From positions 27,107,179 through 27,171,178 of the forward strand of contig NC_134277.1 in the NCBI RefSeq assembly GCF_949628215.1: DNA of 64,000 nt, given 5' to 3'. Every line of letters begins with the position of its first letter. Positions within the stretch are counted from its first letter, which is position 1. The notes beneath the pieces were generated by a model, which was not told where the DNA came from, searched no databases, and saw only the letters and a list, made by a program, of their open reading frames with translations. The stretch comes from Phalacrocorax aristotelis. Taxonomy: Eukaryota > Chordata > Aves > Suliformes > Phalacrocoracidae. Position numbers and translations under genes: made by a program. Positions 35,301 through 50,300 of the stretch are shown here, one piece after another.

Positions 35301-38300
35301 TGAAATAAGCTCGTGAGTGGTTTCCTTTACAACTTTCTAGGTCACCACCCTTCCTCTTTGAAATAAAAAATGTAACTTTTCCTTAGCTTGTTGAACAATG
35401 CATGCAGTGCAGTAGCACCCTACAGCTTGCTGCAGCAATTAAACTATAGTATAGCTCACTTGAAGGAAAAAAGATTTAGCCTGCTCTATGTGTATATGCA
35501 TACTGTTATGCACACACACGGGATATATACATGCTGCCCGTTTTTCTTTTCCCCTGGCATTAGTAGTAAGAAGCTTTGGGAAATAGGTTTGAAAAGGATT
35601 GGCGTATATTTTGCTGGAGTTGCATGTAATATAAATGAGATTTCATTTTATATCCAGTGGTGACTTGGTCTAGTTATGCTGTGTTACGTCTCTGTAGGAT
35701 AAGGGGGTTTTCCCCTGTGACAGTGAGAGCCCACCAAAGGACACCACTACCTTATTTGCCACTCTTGGCTTGTATGTCATGAGTTTCTGTTTATTAATAT
35801 ATGTATTTGTACAAGAATTAAAGCCCATTCATATTAGAGCATGCAGGATCTGAATTCAATATTGACATTTACTTTAACTTTCTGGTAAAATTACTGTAAA
35901 TTCCCCGACAAAAGAATATGGCTTTTTTTGACCTTCTGCAAAATACTAAGGGTGACCACCTTTGCCACTGGATCACCTTGAATGGAGTTGGTTTATTTAC
36001 CTTTGTAGCAAATGATAGAAACCAGCAACAGAACAGCAAAGTTGTAGATTGCTGGTGTTAGAAATAAATCACTTAAAAGTTAGTTTCTCACTAAACTGGG
36101 AGGGAGAAAGGGCACAGCTGAATCTGCAAAATACATGACTTGCATCTGTAATTTTAAGACGTTATTTATCGTACACCTGAGGGACAAGTTTCAGGAGGAC
36201 ACAGTTAAAAAATATGACATCAGGAAAGCTCTAAGATTTTTCACTGAATGCCCTTCTGTCTAGGGGAAGTAAATGTATTCCCAGAATCTGGGGTATTTGC
36301 AATAGCCTTTCTCATCTTCTATCTGACAGAGACGTTACATAAACATTTAGGGGCTAGTTCTTTTGCTGGTGTAGGTAAATACAGCAATATCATTTACTAC
36401 TGCCAGCAATTTTTGGTGGTGGTTTAACAGAGAGGAAATGTTCATAATTGATTTCTGTTGTTATTGGAAGGGGTAGCTGGGATATACCCCTGTAATAAGA
36501 GGAACCATCCAATACATTCACTAGTGCCCTACCAAGAGTTGCTTTTAAATCAGTTTAGGAGAATAGGAGAGAAAAAAACCATGAGCTTCAGCACAGTCAA
36601 GCAAGCTCTGTAAAAAGCTTTTTCTGATAATCAGAAAAATGTCACTTAATGTACAAATGCTTCATTGTGTAGCAAAAATGCAGTAAAGACAATTTTATGG
36701 GCAATGCTCTTATTTGTTACTCAGTGTCACAGTAATGCATACATCTGACATTGCAGTTGCTGTGTCTCAACACTGGATTTTTTTCCTATCCCATATTCCT
36801 GTCAGAACAAATTGCCACTGCATCTAGTTAGACTTCTCAGTGAGAATCTTTTAGGAGAACTGAGCCTAAGGGATATTTTTGTGGTTCAGACCTAGCTATT
36901 ATATTGCTATATTGTTGGCAAACTTGATTGGGTTAGGCAATACAGTTACGCACTTCTGACAACTAAAATAGTGTCTTAATAAGCAGTTTATGACTGAGCA
37001 AATGTCTAGGGTTTATATAGGTTTTGCCATGACTTGTCAGAAAATGTAACTTTGCTTAAATCTTTTTAGGTCACACTTGCTTTGAAATGTGCAATTAAAT
37101 CTCTCCCCCTGCCCGTGTACCCATACTAATGAATGTGGCATCTCCCAGCCAGGTGTCAGGGTGCTCTGAAAGCTAGTCTGTTCTCTGTTTCAGCTCGCCT
37201 TGCTCCGGACTTTGACTTCCTGGGAGACTTTTTTCCCCTGTTTGGGCTCAGAGGGAGCATGAAAGCCTACATCTATCTCCAGTCCTTGAAGATGAAATTT
37301 GATAGATGGACACTGATAGATTACATGAGATCTCCAAAATACTTGGTGTGCTTCTTAAAATTCTTTTCTGTCACGCAGCTGGGTTTGTGCATCTAGACAG
37401 CAATTGTTATATTTTCAATGTCCTTTAAGAGCCAAAGATCCCTGGTCATTAGCCCTGGTAGCAGCACCTGGGCTGTATGTTCACTCAGATTGATTTCAGT
37501 GAGTAGTTTTTAACTTCTCATAAAAAAACTAGAGCATTAGTTTATCTGTAGGAATAAGTCAGGGCAAACAGAATAATTCTAAGTCTTTCCAGAAATGCCA
37601 CTATATCTGCAATCTGCCATTTTATATATGGCAGCCTTCAAAATATGCCATGTAAACTTGAGGTTGAGCAAACTGGTATGGGTGGCATGCTGTGTTCCTG
37701 AAAGTGCCAGAAGTGTTCGAGACAGTGAGGTGCAGAGATCCTAAGCAGAAGGCAGTAGTAGAGTGGCCAAATCATCACACCTGAAGCTGCCCTTTAGTGG
37801 TGGATGTTCAGCTCCCTGCCTGTACTGGGGCACCTGGGGAGCATGTGCTCTGTGAAAGTTAAAGGACTGAAAGGCTGGAGTATGGAGCATGCTCTGATGT
37901 GCTTTTGAGTGTGCCTGCTGGTGTCGAGTCTCCAGTACCGCTGAAGAACCGGCAGGATTTTGTCGGTGGTCAGGAACCCTCTTTGTCCTTTGTCAGCATC
38001 CCCCAAACCTGCTGAGGGCAGGAGGCTTGGACTGGAGAAGCACTGCAGTGTTTGAGAGCAGCGCTGCTCTTTGGGCAGGTTTGGGAGGGTTTCTCTGGGA
38101 GTGGGTCCTCTGCGGTGCGTTGTCACAAGCATTGCTGTTAAAAGTGTGCAGTGGGATAAGCACAATGGTGTATGTCATGATTGCATTTTCAAAGGCAGAA
38201 AAAGGTATTAGAAACTCATCTCTTATTCTTGAGAAGAAACCAGCCTTTCTTGGGGGAAACTGATAAAATCCTGGAGGAAAATCACCTTGTTTGGAGAGAG

Positions 38301-41300
38301 AAGTGTGGAACATTTTATTTCAGCTTAGCTTTCTCCTAACCACACACACAGAGACAAAGATAAATGGAAAATAGAAGCAACTAACTAGAGCATGCTGAAT
38401 AAAAATGTTTTGTGTGATGCGGCAGCAATGCAGCAAATAGATCCTGTGTAAGCTTCTTGTGGTTCAGATGACTGTCCAAATCTTTAGCTGATGATTTGGT
38501 ATTATGAACTAGCAGACCTTTAATGAGGTCAGTTGTTTTAATCCATGAGGATACCCCAAACTTACTAGATACTTGGCTGATAGGTGATTAGCATAGTTTA
38601 AGTGCCAACACATATATAAAATGGCATGAGCTGTGGGTCTGTGGTGGGTCTCCATCTACAGTCTGGCATGTGCAGAGCCGCTCTTTGAATAACTCTAGAG
38701 AATATTTTTCCCTTTCAGTGATTGAAGACAAAGAAAAGATGAGGGCAGCAATAGAGTTAGGATCAGTTCCTAGGACTATTTTCTGTTTTATCTAAAGGAT
38801 TCAGTCATGCTGTGGGCCTCTTGGATGCAGTCAGTAAACCATGTTTTATGTCCAGGACTACTCTGGATACAGGTGTGATAGTCTGAACATGGCCCACTGA
38901 TACACTGGGAAGTCCTAGAAGTACGACAGGAGACCCTGGTTGCCACTTGTGGTTCTGACTGGTGAAAAAGCATCATGAACATTCGGAAGCTCTGCTAATG
39001 GAGATCTCTTGATAAAGGAAGTCCAGGCAAATGGTATAGCCCAGCTAGCACTGGGTACAACTTTGCTTAACACAGGCAGTCTCTCCAGCTGTTACCCTGT
39101 TTTCAGTCTGCCCTTCTGCCTAGTTAAGTGCTGAGCCCTTTGATGGGGAGCTGTGGGTGAGTGGCAAAGATGGGTAAACTCCAGAGGCACATGCTTTTGA
39201 AATTGGATCCCATTATATGATTCCATGATGTCCTAAGACCTTGCAGTGGAGAGGTGGCCTTGGATGACATGGGCCACGGTGAGAACTTACTTTGTTCCTG
39301 CAGGGATGTTACCTGGAGTCAAAAGCAAGATCCAAACCCCAACGTCGCAACCTCTGGTGAGCATTACACTATGCACCTAGACTGACATGGCACACATTTT
39401 TGCTCTTGTAGGAGTACCTTGTTTTGAATGCGTCTGCCCTCGGATCCCAGGAATAGCCATGCACTTGGTATTCACTTGTACTCACTAATTCTGGGTTCCC
39501 TGTATGCCAGGCCAGGAAAGAAAAATGTTGTGAAAGTGTATGGTTTGTGCTCATTCAGGTTCCTTCTGGGATGATCCCTCCAGATGAAAGTCAAGTTGAT
39601 TGGGACAGTCCCATGTGGGAGTTTTTAGATATGTCATAATTTGTGTGTGTGGGAAGATTAATAAGAAAAAATCTGTGAAATTGTGTTCTGGGAGTTGGCG
39701 CTGTGGACAGCCTCATAGGGCACCTGGAGGGGTTGCTTCGTTGTGAAATAACGAAGAATTGTGCTTCTTATGAACAGAATTTGTGATTGCTGTGGATGAG
39801 TCTGAACCCAGTCAATGGTTGGAGGTGGAAAAGGGGATTTCTTTGACCTATTTTTTCCCCCACAGTGACACCGTGTGCATACATGGTTCTTGTCAAAGAA
39901 GAACACAGGGCCCCACATGGCTTAAAACCCATGGTGTTGAATATTGAGAGAGGAAATGCTCTTTTGATGGCATATTGCTTTGCCCCTTGTGGAGTGGTTG
40001 AATGGAAGATGCAGTAGATATTACCAATAGGGAGGTAGCGTGAGTAAAGTACTACCTGCATGTGGTCAAAGGAGAGAAGGTGAGAGATTCCATGGGACTA
40101 AACACAGAACTAATTGCCTGATCTCGGGAGGCTTTGCAAATATGTTCCTATCCTCTGCGGGAGAGCAGATCTCTGTATGGTAGCAGCAGTTCTTGGAGTC
40201 CAGAGTAGGAAGCAATTTTGGGATCCTCCTTTTTCTGCCATGTTCTTGGATAAGGCAGTTGAAGGGGTTGTGGTTGAGAGTGTGCAGGGATTGCCAAGAC
40301 ACTCAGGTCTGTGCAGGAGGGATTTGCCTATGCAGCTGTCCTGGGAAGAAGGACATAGGGAGGGAGGAGGGTTTAGCTAGGACCATGTATGTCCCTCCCC
40401 AGCTGGAGCTGGTCTTCTAGCATCTCATTCCGCAGGAAAAGGTTAAGCTGGGTTCAGCTCCTGGGTCCTGGACTGGACCTTTTATTTTCTTAGTATGGTG
40501 ATGATATGTGCCCTCTGCTCCAGCAGTGCGGCCCCAAGATGTGCCAGCAGCTGCACAGGGTGGAGGAGTAGCACGTGCTTCTGCACCCCTGTCAGACTTG
40601 TAGATTTTTAGGTAAGCGTTGGCAAAAACTTTGTGGTTGAGTTTGGTTGGTGGTTTGGTTTTTTTTTCTGGCCTCCTGAAGTAAAAACTGTAGCCAGATG
40701 AATGCCAAAAGATTTGTGGTATTCAAATTTCTGAACCAATAATCATCTTTGCTTTATGTATTATGTATATTGCAAGAACTGTGTCACAGTGAAAGGGAAG
40801 AAATGCAATTATTTAAAGAGAAGCATGTGTAGTTACTGCCAAATGAATGGACCAGGCAAAATGGCAGAATGCTCATAAACTGCATGGGGTTTTTTTCCAG
40901 AAATCAGGTTTTGTAAAAATAAGACAGGTATGTTTTATTATGTAATGAGATGCTGCCAGCTCTTATGTTATAGGGTTTTTCCCTCTGCTAACTTTTTTTC
41001 CCCTTTGAGAAAGAGAAAATTTCATTTAGTAATGGTTTCTGTATTTGCTGTTCACTGTAGACTTTGGTACCCAGTGCTGTAGCAAATTGTATGATTACTT
41101 TGTTGCCTGTGGCATGGCTTAATTGAAGGTACAAAAAGGAATTGTCCTCTATTAATCAATTTTAAATTAATGTCTTCCCATTTCAGCCACATATTTTCCA
41201 GCACTGAGGAAATTTTTCTGTTTTTCTCTAATATGAGCCTACCGAATATTGGTTTTAAATCCACTGGAAGCTTAGTGCTGGCCACAGCTACCTGCAATGG

Positions 41301-44300
41301 CAGTGGAGAAACCCAGATGTGAGCCAGGCCTGTTCACCCTCGTTTTGCAGCAATGAACAGAGAAGTAGAAGTATCAAAAAGATACCTGAGGCGCTAGTGA
41401 TGATCTGTTATCTGACCCTTTGAACCGGCTTTATAGTGCTAAGCTGGAATTACTTTTTTTCCTTAATTCTTAATGTTTCAAGCTTCATACTGCCCACTGG
41501 GAAAGGGGGAAAGCTAAACAGAGTAGGTTCAGGAGAGATTATATGTAACGTACATATAACAAAATTGATGTGTCTCTCCTTATTCTGTCAAGTGCTTAGT
41601 ACATTTACAAGCAAAATAAAAGATCAGCAATGGATTCCATGGAAAAAGAGGGTGGTGAGTATAAGTACCTGCCACAGAGCCCATGCTCAGCCAGGTACTT
41701 CAATGTGGTCCTAACCTTACCTCGGTGTAATCCCACCAAGGCAAGGGGACTGGCAATGCTAAATAGAGTAGGTGGAACCATTTTTTTTTCTTTTCAACAT
41801 ATGTTTAAAGCTTTTAGGTATGGAATTAAAAAAAGAGAAAATATAGTTGTGTTTGACTTGGCTTTCTTTTTTCTTTTCAATTATATCTTCTTGTTGGTTT
41901 GAAGTGTCCTTTTCATCCAGCATTTTTTTTTCACTGGGCTGGTCACATCTTGTTCTGCAGGCACCATGTAGAGTGGTTGAGTTCTGCACATGAAATTCAT
42001 GAAAAGTTGGGGAGACCAAAATGAACTGAACGGCTAAGACAGCAGAGCGTGTTCTTCTGGACCTTTCCAAGGGGTGGGTTTTGGCAGCTGTCCTGCCTGG
42101 TGTGTGAGTGTCTGGCACATTCTTCAAAGTTCATGAATGAAGGACAAAGTTTTAAGAGAGGCTTTCCTACCTTCTCTTTTTAAGTCATCCCACAACCACT
42201 CATTTCTTGCTCAGAAGTGTTTGTTTAGTGTTCAAAAAGATGCTGATAAGAACACCCCATCCTACTGTTTAATACCATTTATTTACCCAGGGTTTCTATG
42301 CAATTGCTTTTTACTCCATGAATTCCAGTCTGTGCATCTCTCCTCTATGGGATGTGCTTGGGGTGAGATCAGTGAGCTTGTTTATATGGGCTAAATCAAT
42401 CATGTTTCAGATTAGACCTGTTAGTCCTCAATTGTAATGGGGAAAAATGTAATAAAAAGAGATGGAGAGTAAACCAACAATACAACTTGGGGCATTTTTT
42501 TCCTCCAAATGCAGTAAAGGCTTTAAAAAAGATGTGGATATGTGTGGTAATTCCTCATTCATTTTAGGTTCTCACAGAGGGGAAACAAGATCATAGAATC
42601 ATAGAATGTCCTGAGTTGGAAGGAACCCGCAAGGATCATTGAGTCCAACTCCTGTCCCTGCACAGGACAACCCCAAAATTCACACCATGTCTCTGAGGGC
42701 ATTGTTCAAGTGCTTCTTGAATAGTGTCGGGCTTGGCACCGTGACTGCCTCCCTGGGGAGCCTGTTCCAGTGCTCCACCACCCTCTGGGTGAAGAACCTT
42801 TTCCTAATATCCAACCTAACCCTCCCCTGGCACATCTTTCTGCCATTCCCTTGGGTCCTGTCATTGGTCACCAGAGAGAAGAGATCAGCACCTGCCCCTC
42901 TGCTTTTCCTTATGAGGAAGCTGCAGACCACAATGAGGTCTGCCCTCAATCTCCTCCAAGCTGAACAAACCAAGTGACTTTAGCTGTCCTTCTAAACCCT
43001 TCACCAACTTTGTGGCCCTCCTCTGGACACTCTCTAGTAGCTTTGTATCCTTAACATACTGTGGTGTCCAAACTGGAGCTGAGCAGGACAATCACCTCCC
43101 TCAACCACCTGCAATACAGCACTTGATGCACCCCAGGACTCAGTTGGCCCTCTTGGCTGCCAGAGCACACTGTTGCCTCATGTTCAACGTGCTGTCAGCC
43201 AGAACCCCCAGGTCCCTCTCTGCGGGGCTGTTCTCCAGCCTCTCATTGCCCAGTCTCTAGGTACATCCAGGGTTGCTGTGCCCCAGATGCAAAATCTGGC
43301 ACTTGCCCTTGTTAGACTTCATATGGTTGGTGATTGCCCAGCTATCCAGTTTGTCTGGATCTCTCTGCAGGGCCTCTCTGCCCTCGAGAGTGTCAACAGC
43401 TCCTCCCAACTTTGTGTTGTCAGCAAACTTAATTAGTATTCCTTCCAGTCCTGCATCCAAGTCATTTGTGAAGAGATTAGAGAGTACTGGCCCTAAGATG
43501 GATCCCTGTGGAACCCTGCTAGTGACCAGCCACCAGCTCAATGTAATCCCACTTACTATGACCCTTGGTGCCCAACCCACTAGCCAATTGCTCATCCACT
43601 GCATTATGTGTTTATCCAGCTGTATGCTGGACATTTTGTCCAGGAGGATACTGTGAGAGACAGTGTCGAAAGCTTTACTGAAATCCATAAAGATTACATT
43701 GACTGGCTTCCCTTGGTCAACTAGGTGGGTAACCTTGTCATAGAAGGAAGTTAAGTTTGTTAAGCAGGACTTTCCCCTCGTGAACCCATGCTGGCTGGGA
43801 CCAATGACTGCGTTGTCTTTTGGGTGCTTTTCAATAACTCCCAGACTAATCTTCTCCATAATTTTGCCAGGCACAGAAGTGAGAATGACAGGGCTGTTGT
43901 TATTGGGGTCATCCATTTTGCCCTTCTTGAAGACTGGGACAACATTTGCCAGCTTCCAGTCAACTGGCACCTCTCCAGATTCCCAGGAGAATCTGGAGAT
44001 TGAAAATTCAAAGTAGAGTAACAAAACGTTTTGAAAAAAAATGTTTCCAGTAATCATAGAAAAATATGGAAAGAAATCATAGCTGTTTTATTTCAAAAGT
44101 TTATGTTAAAGTTTAGACCACACTCTCTAGATTCATTGCTACTAGCTGTAAAGTTTTAAGTTAGACAGATACTTAAATACTGTGTTTTTTTCCTGCTCTT
44201 TCCTCCATATTCTATGTGCTGCGCTCACATTATTGTTTAGTATCTTGATGGTGGCTTGAAAATATTGAGGCTTTACAAGGAACTGCTGTCTAGATTATAA

Positions 44301-47300
44301 TTTTATAACTTGTTGGTTTGGCGTTTGTGAAATGAATCATGCTGCTTTAAAAAGCTTAGGTCATTTTTGTTCTTTAATTATCTGGATATTCTGCTTTTAG
44401 GACTTTTTTTTCTGCCAAGTGTTTTTCACAGGGTCATGAAATGGATGTCTACACTTAAATTGAACTTTTTCAATTCAACCCTGCATCGTTGTGGAAAATG
44501 TTTCCTTGGCATGTTCCCAGCAACAGTCTGATGACAGCTCAGAGTACAGAAGTTTCCATATTGTCGTTGAGGCCCAGTCCCAAATCCCGTACTCAAATAG
44601 GGCAAGTTCTTCAGTGACAACTCTTGTAGACAGTCATTTGTCCAGGTATGGCATCATGTGTTTGGCTGGGTAGTCAACTACAGAGTAAGAGGTGCAGATC
44701 ATATCCAAATGCCAAATCTTCCATGCTGTGGGCAAGAGAGAGACTTGCCTTCCTCATGCAAAGGGGAGAAATGTTTTGGCAGCATCTAGGATGTCTGCCA
44801 CCTTGACAGGACCCCTTGCGTAGCGGTGAGTAATTTTTTACATAGATTTCCTAGGTGAGTCCTAATCAATAAGAGCGTGTATGTTTTTATAAGAGAAAGA
44901 ATGAAGGCTATCTCCCTTGTTTCAACTAGTATTTAAAAAAGCCGCCAAAAAAGCCCCAAAAATCCAAAACAAGAAAAATCCAATCCCCAGAAGACAGTCC
45001 TGCAAAACTTCCTGGAAATATTCACCCTGTGGTGGTGATGCATCCTGAAAGAGGGAGTGATACGTTGCCGCTTTGCTCCCCAGATCACTTCAGACTTCAG
45101 GCAAGCGGGTAATATTGGATTTTGGTTGCCAGAAGAAAGTGCACTGAATAACTTCATATGAGCAGGCAAGGTTAGCACTGCAGGGACCATTTTCTGCTTG
45201 CTGTGTGGTTAAATCATCCTCATGTGATGGGGTTATTTTTAACCTGTTGTGGTGTTCTGAGTCCCATACTGCCCTTGTTTCTGCGCATGATGTCATTGGA
45301 GACCGAATGGTTGCCACCACCAGGTTGGGTGATTCATGTACTCGGGCAGCTCCTGGCTTCTGCTGGGGTCTCCTAGCACACATCATGGGGACTGGAAGCA
45401 CCGGAGCAGCTGCCGTCCTGCCAGCGCTGGAGGGACCTCACGAGTGCAGGAGGGGTGGCAGGACCCTGCTGTGCCCACCATGAGACATCCTCATCAGCAA
45501 GGTGCTATGGCAGAAGCACCAGTCTCTCCACAGCCTCTCTAGTAGGTAGCAGCTACGAGGAGCTGACCACCTTCTCCCACCCACCTGGATTTGCCCCAGT
45601 TCTGTTGTGAATGTGTTTCCACATCCCAGACTTCTTCCCTGTGCCCTTTCCCTAACTTTCTGAAGAGTATTACTGGGAAAGGATTGGCCACCAAACTTTG
45701 CTGAGGGCTTTGGAGGAGTTGTGAGGGAGTCAAGGAGGGCCATGGCCTCCAAGCCCAGCAGCAAGAAGAAATAGGGAATGTACGCTGGAAAACTCATTCT
45801 GGTGTGCTTGCAATGCATTCCTCGGGGGGACCCAAATGCAGACCAACATGAGGGAAATTAACAGCTGCTGTTTGGACATATAAGGCCCCCCTGAAGAGTG
45901 GCTGAGAGCACCTGCACAGGCTGCGGTGCGGTGGCTGGTGAGGAGCTCACTGATGGGGTCCTGGCTGCCTTGCGAGTGAGGGGTGGCTTTTGGTGGCCAG
46001 GTTTGGTAGCACCCATGGGTGGCCCATGGGCGTGACTGCCTCAGCTCTGCCTTACGTCTAAGGTAGCTAAAGCGCTACCTTGTTCTCAACACTGGCATCC
46101 CTATGATGCTGAGTTGTCTCACAGTGCAGTCATTGCTACCAGTGGTTGTGAATAAAAGTACAAGGAGGAATGTTGTTTTGTGGGCTGTTAATTATTTTCT
46201 TTAGTTATTGTTGGTGTTGAAGGCAAAGGACTCTCTGGTCTGTTACCTCCTTCCTTTCAAGTCAGTGTTATGCTAATATCTAGATATAACCACTGAAGAA
46301 CTGTTATTAGTGGTTTGTTGCTTATTTATTTGCCTTTTTGTTACATTAAAGATCCCATTAATTGTGTCATCTTTGGTTGTTATATTAATAGAGCTAAGTT
46401 CAATTACTGTAACTTGATTTAAAGGGAAAAAATGCTGGTCGTAACATAATATGGTACATTTATGTGGCACCACTAAATCCACTTAATCTTAATAAAAAAT
46501 ACCTTTTTCTCAGACATTTTCTTTTGCTTTTCTAGTAAGTCAGTCTAATCTCAGCTTAGGTATAACTGCTCACACGAAGCTTTAGTAAAAATTTGTGCCA
46601 TTTTGTAAAAATTCAGTTTATTGTTTTCTTCTCAGAATTCATCATCTTGCTAATTGTGTGCTGAAATACACTATCACTGTAAAGTATTAGAAGGGATAGA
46701 TATAAGAGATATTGTGTGTAGAAGTGGTATGGCCTTTAATTTCTGATTTGAATTGCTTGATAGAAGGTGAACTTGCTGGTGAATAATGGAAAGAAATCTT
46801 TAATTGCTGTAAAGGACATCTGTAGCCACTCTCAGTACCCAAATTAATTCAATTCCAGTTTCTACTGTTGTAGAAATAGTGTATTTATTTTAGACTATAG
46901 TAAGAATTAAATGTCAATTGCTAATGTTTCTGGGTAGGTGCTGGTACAATATCAGCACTAAATACTGAACATCATGTGAAAGAAAATCCCCAAATGTGCA
47001 TTTTTGGTGTTTGTTTTTTTTTTTAAATTTATTTAGATAGTGTACTAACTTGCAGTGGGAAATAATCAAAACATGCAACTATCTGCCAGGGTTTTGGCAA
47101 GATATTTTCATTGCTCTGGTGTAGAGAGAAATTAGAGTAATCTATAACAAACAAACAAAAAAGTCTGAATTTCTGTCTCTATCCTTTCCCCAACCCTGCC
47201 ACAGCATTTTCTCATTCCCGGGCAGGAAGCTGCAGGTGTTGTTTTCACAAAACTTTGTCAAGACTATTTTAAATAAAAACACTTCTATTTTTCTTACCAT

Positions 47301-50300
47301 CATTCAACACAAAGTGAGTTTGTTGGCTCAGTCAGCTTCTGACTGGGCAAACTTCCACAGTGTTTTTTGAAATAATTCACGGCTGATACCAGCCCTGAAG
47401 CCATTCTTTCAGAGGCTCCCCAGACAGAAGTCTGAGCTCTTGCTGTGATGCGAGCTAAACCAATGCTGCCTCCAGAACTGAGTTCTTCAGGTTTCCATCT
47501 TCATGGTTCAGATGAAGCAGCCTGAGAAAAACACTGGTCCCATACATGACTTACTATCCCCTCTCTGTCAGGAAAAAAAACAATTTCTGCTGTGGTTTAC
47601 TCATACTTTGTCAGCAGGTGGGAAGGATATATGGCTCCTAAATCAGCTTTACATCCCAAATACCATTGAGGTTTGGCCAGCTAGATCAGGAATATCTGTC
47701 AGATAGCATCTGTTGCATGCCATGTTAAAATATTTCTACTGAGAGGAGTTTTAGGTCTTGGTATAGTCAGTGTCTATACCAATGAAGCACATCTAAATGC
47801 TATCACCCATCATTTCCACACGTCTCATGGTAAAGCATATGTAAAAATGAGCAGACTAGTTGCTGACCTACTGCTGAAACCTTGCCTCTGTATACTTGTC
47901 AAACACTGGATGTATACCTTATGATTTAGGTTAAGGTGCCTGCATAATTTATGCCTGCAGTTCCTAGTGTTTGCTTCTAAAAGCAAAAAAAAAAATTAAT
48001 TCAAAATTAATTAGCCAAGTTCTAAATTAATTCAAGCATGTAATATTTCTCTAGGGCACAGATGTGAGGAATTGGCCAAAGCCAAGGGAAGGGGCAAATT
48101 AAATGGTTAGGTATGCAGCATTATTTGACCTGCATTGACATAAATCTGTCTTTAGCAATGTTTTAACCACACGTTAATTGCATGTGTTCCTTCAGCCATT
48201 GGTGGCTTGGCCCTTTGAAAAATCCCTGTTTCGGTTTGCTTTTATTTGAAGAGATGATAATATACAATAATTAGTCCCAAAGCATCAGCCACTTGACCAG
48301 CACTGCAGTTCTCCAGTAATATGAGTTATGTTTGTATGTGATAGTATATGGGGAAGTGTTTCCCCAAATCCCCTCTCTCATCCAAGCTGTCTGCCCTCTG
48401 ATTTCCCTGCAGGCTGCTCCTCCCCTCTGACTCTCTGCAAATTATCTGAGGATGTGTGTTTTCTGAAGGTTTATTTTGAGGAATGGTACTTTTAAAAGAA
48501 TGAGATTGCATGCCTGAAAGTATTATTTATCATTGTAAATGTTGTGTGAATTTTGCAAACAATTTGTGTCTAAAGTGGAAAAAGCTTTTGACAGAACCTA
48601 TTTAATTTCTTTGCAAAAATACCGTTTTAAAGTGGATGGTCCAGTGGCTAAGAAACAACTGTGGATATCAGTATCTGGACTGTGATATTAATTTTTTTTT
48701 TTTTTTTGACTTAGAGGCATTCACTGTTTATGGTTTGTGCAGCAAGGCTGTCTTCATGTTTTCTGTTGTCTTATGCAAGGATGATCTTGTTTTACTCAAC
48801 ACGGCAAACTTCACCTGGTAATAATTAAACTTTGGCTCTGGCAAACAATTTGAGTTTTATTCAAAGGCACAGGAGCAAGCATCTGCAGAAATCATGTAAA
48901 ACCACTTCTCTAACGCCTTAGTTATTCTTCTGACTCCATTTAACTTCAAAGGTAGCTTTGTATGTAGGCTGTGAACCATTTGGCTTGGTACCAGCCATAA
49001 GAAGCACAAAACTCTGTTAGTACATTCACTTCATACTTTTGCCAAGATCCATCAAAATCCTGGGATAACCTCCTGTACGTACTTCATAACCTCTTTCAGG
49101 CATTTCCCTGGATGTTACCTGATAAGCATTACCAGATATTATTATAAACCATCAAAAAGGCGTTTCACCACCTGTAACTCAACATTGAGGGTCAGCATCC
49201 TAGAATCTGAGCATCTAGGATATGGCAGCATAGAAGCTACATGTGGGCTCTCCTAGGTAGTGTCCTGGTGAGTATTTTGTTGCTATTGGTCATGAGGCCT
49301 ACATTATTCAGTATAAGAGAGGGAGAAGGATGATAATTACTGAATGAGTTGAACATCCAGTGTACAAATTTCTCAGAATTTGGTGAGAGAAGTGAAAAAG
49401 TTATTTTTCTGTTACCAACAGCAAAGTATCCTTACTTCTGTGGCAGACTGGGAACCAGAAAGCAGCCATATATGGGCTGAAATTCTCCAATGAATGTGCA
49501 ATAAATAGTTTAGAAGAAGGCTCCACAGGGTCTCATGAGCACAGCAGTTTGGGAGGGAGAGGAGTCTATTTCAAGCTCAAGAAATAGCACCACAGGACGG
49601 ACTTAGTGTGGAGAAACGACTTAGAGGAGCAAGTTCTTAAAATAACAAATTCTCTCTTTGCGAAATAGCGTAGCAGTAAAATTGTGGTCACGGATTAAAG
49701 GCATTAACTTTCTGTTGGGAATTGGGAATTGGTATTTGGTTTGGTGAGGTTTCGTTTGGGGGAAGGAGGATGGCTTTTCTGTTTTCTATTTGGACCCTCT
49801 TGTACGTGCTGACCCAGGTGCATGGCACACTTGGTGGCACGGCAGAAGCAGCCTGTGCCAACCCCTGGTTTGGCTTGTGGAGGTAGACAGCGGTGAGCAC
49901 TATAAAACTGACTCCTTTTGAGAGCTATTGAAACTGCGTCTACCTCATGCCAGACTGGTAGGCATGGGGAGCAAGAACAAGGCGGCAGAAGTGCAAACAC
50001 CTGGTGCACCCTGCAGTGTGGGGCTGTTTGGTACGTGCTGGGAGTTACTCCCAGGCTTAGAGGTCAGCTGCAAAACTGCAGGTTGCCCATTTTGGTCCCT
50101 TCCCACACCTGTGGAAATCTGGGACTTTGTGGGGTGAGATGTCCCACCCTTGTGCTCTGAAACCTGGAAGTGTTAATGCAGTGACTGTACTCCAGCAGTG
50201 TTTTGTTTGCAACAGCTGGAAGGGAAGACAGCAGCCTGAACAGGGCAAGGGCAGTAGCCAGGCAGCTTAGGACACTGACTTTTGGGAGGTGTGTAGCAAT

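Noticed and set aside
37133-37396. 87-codon plus-strand frame as a possible exon
   Set aside because: No recognised domain and no support as part of BET1 or the dehydrogenase gene.
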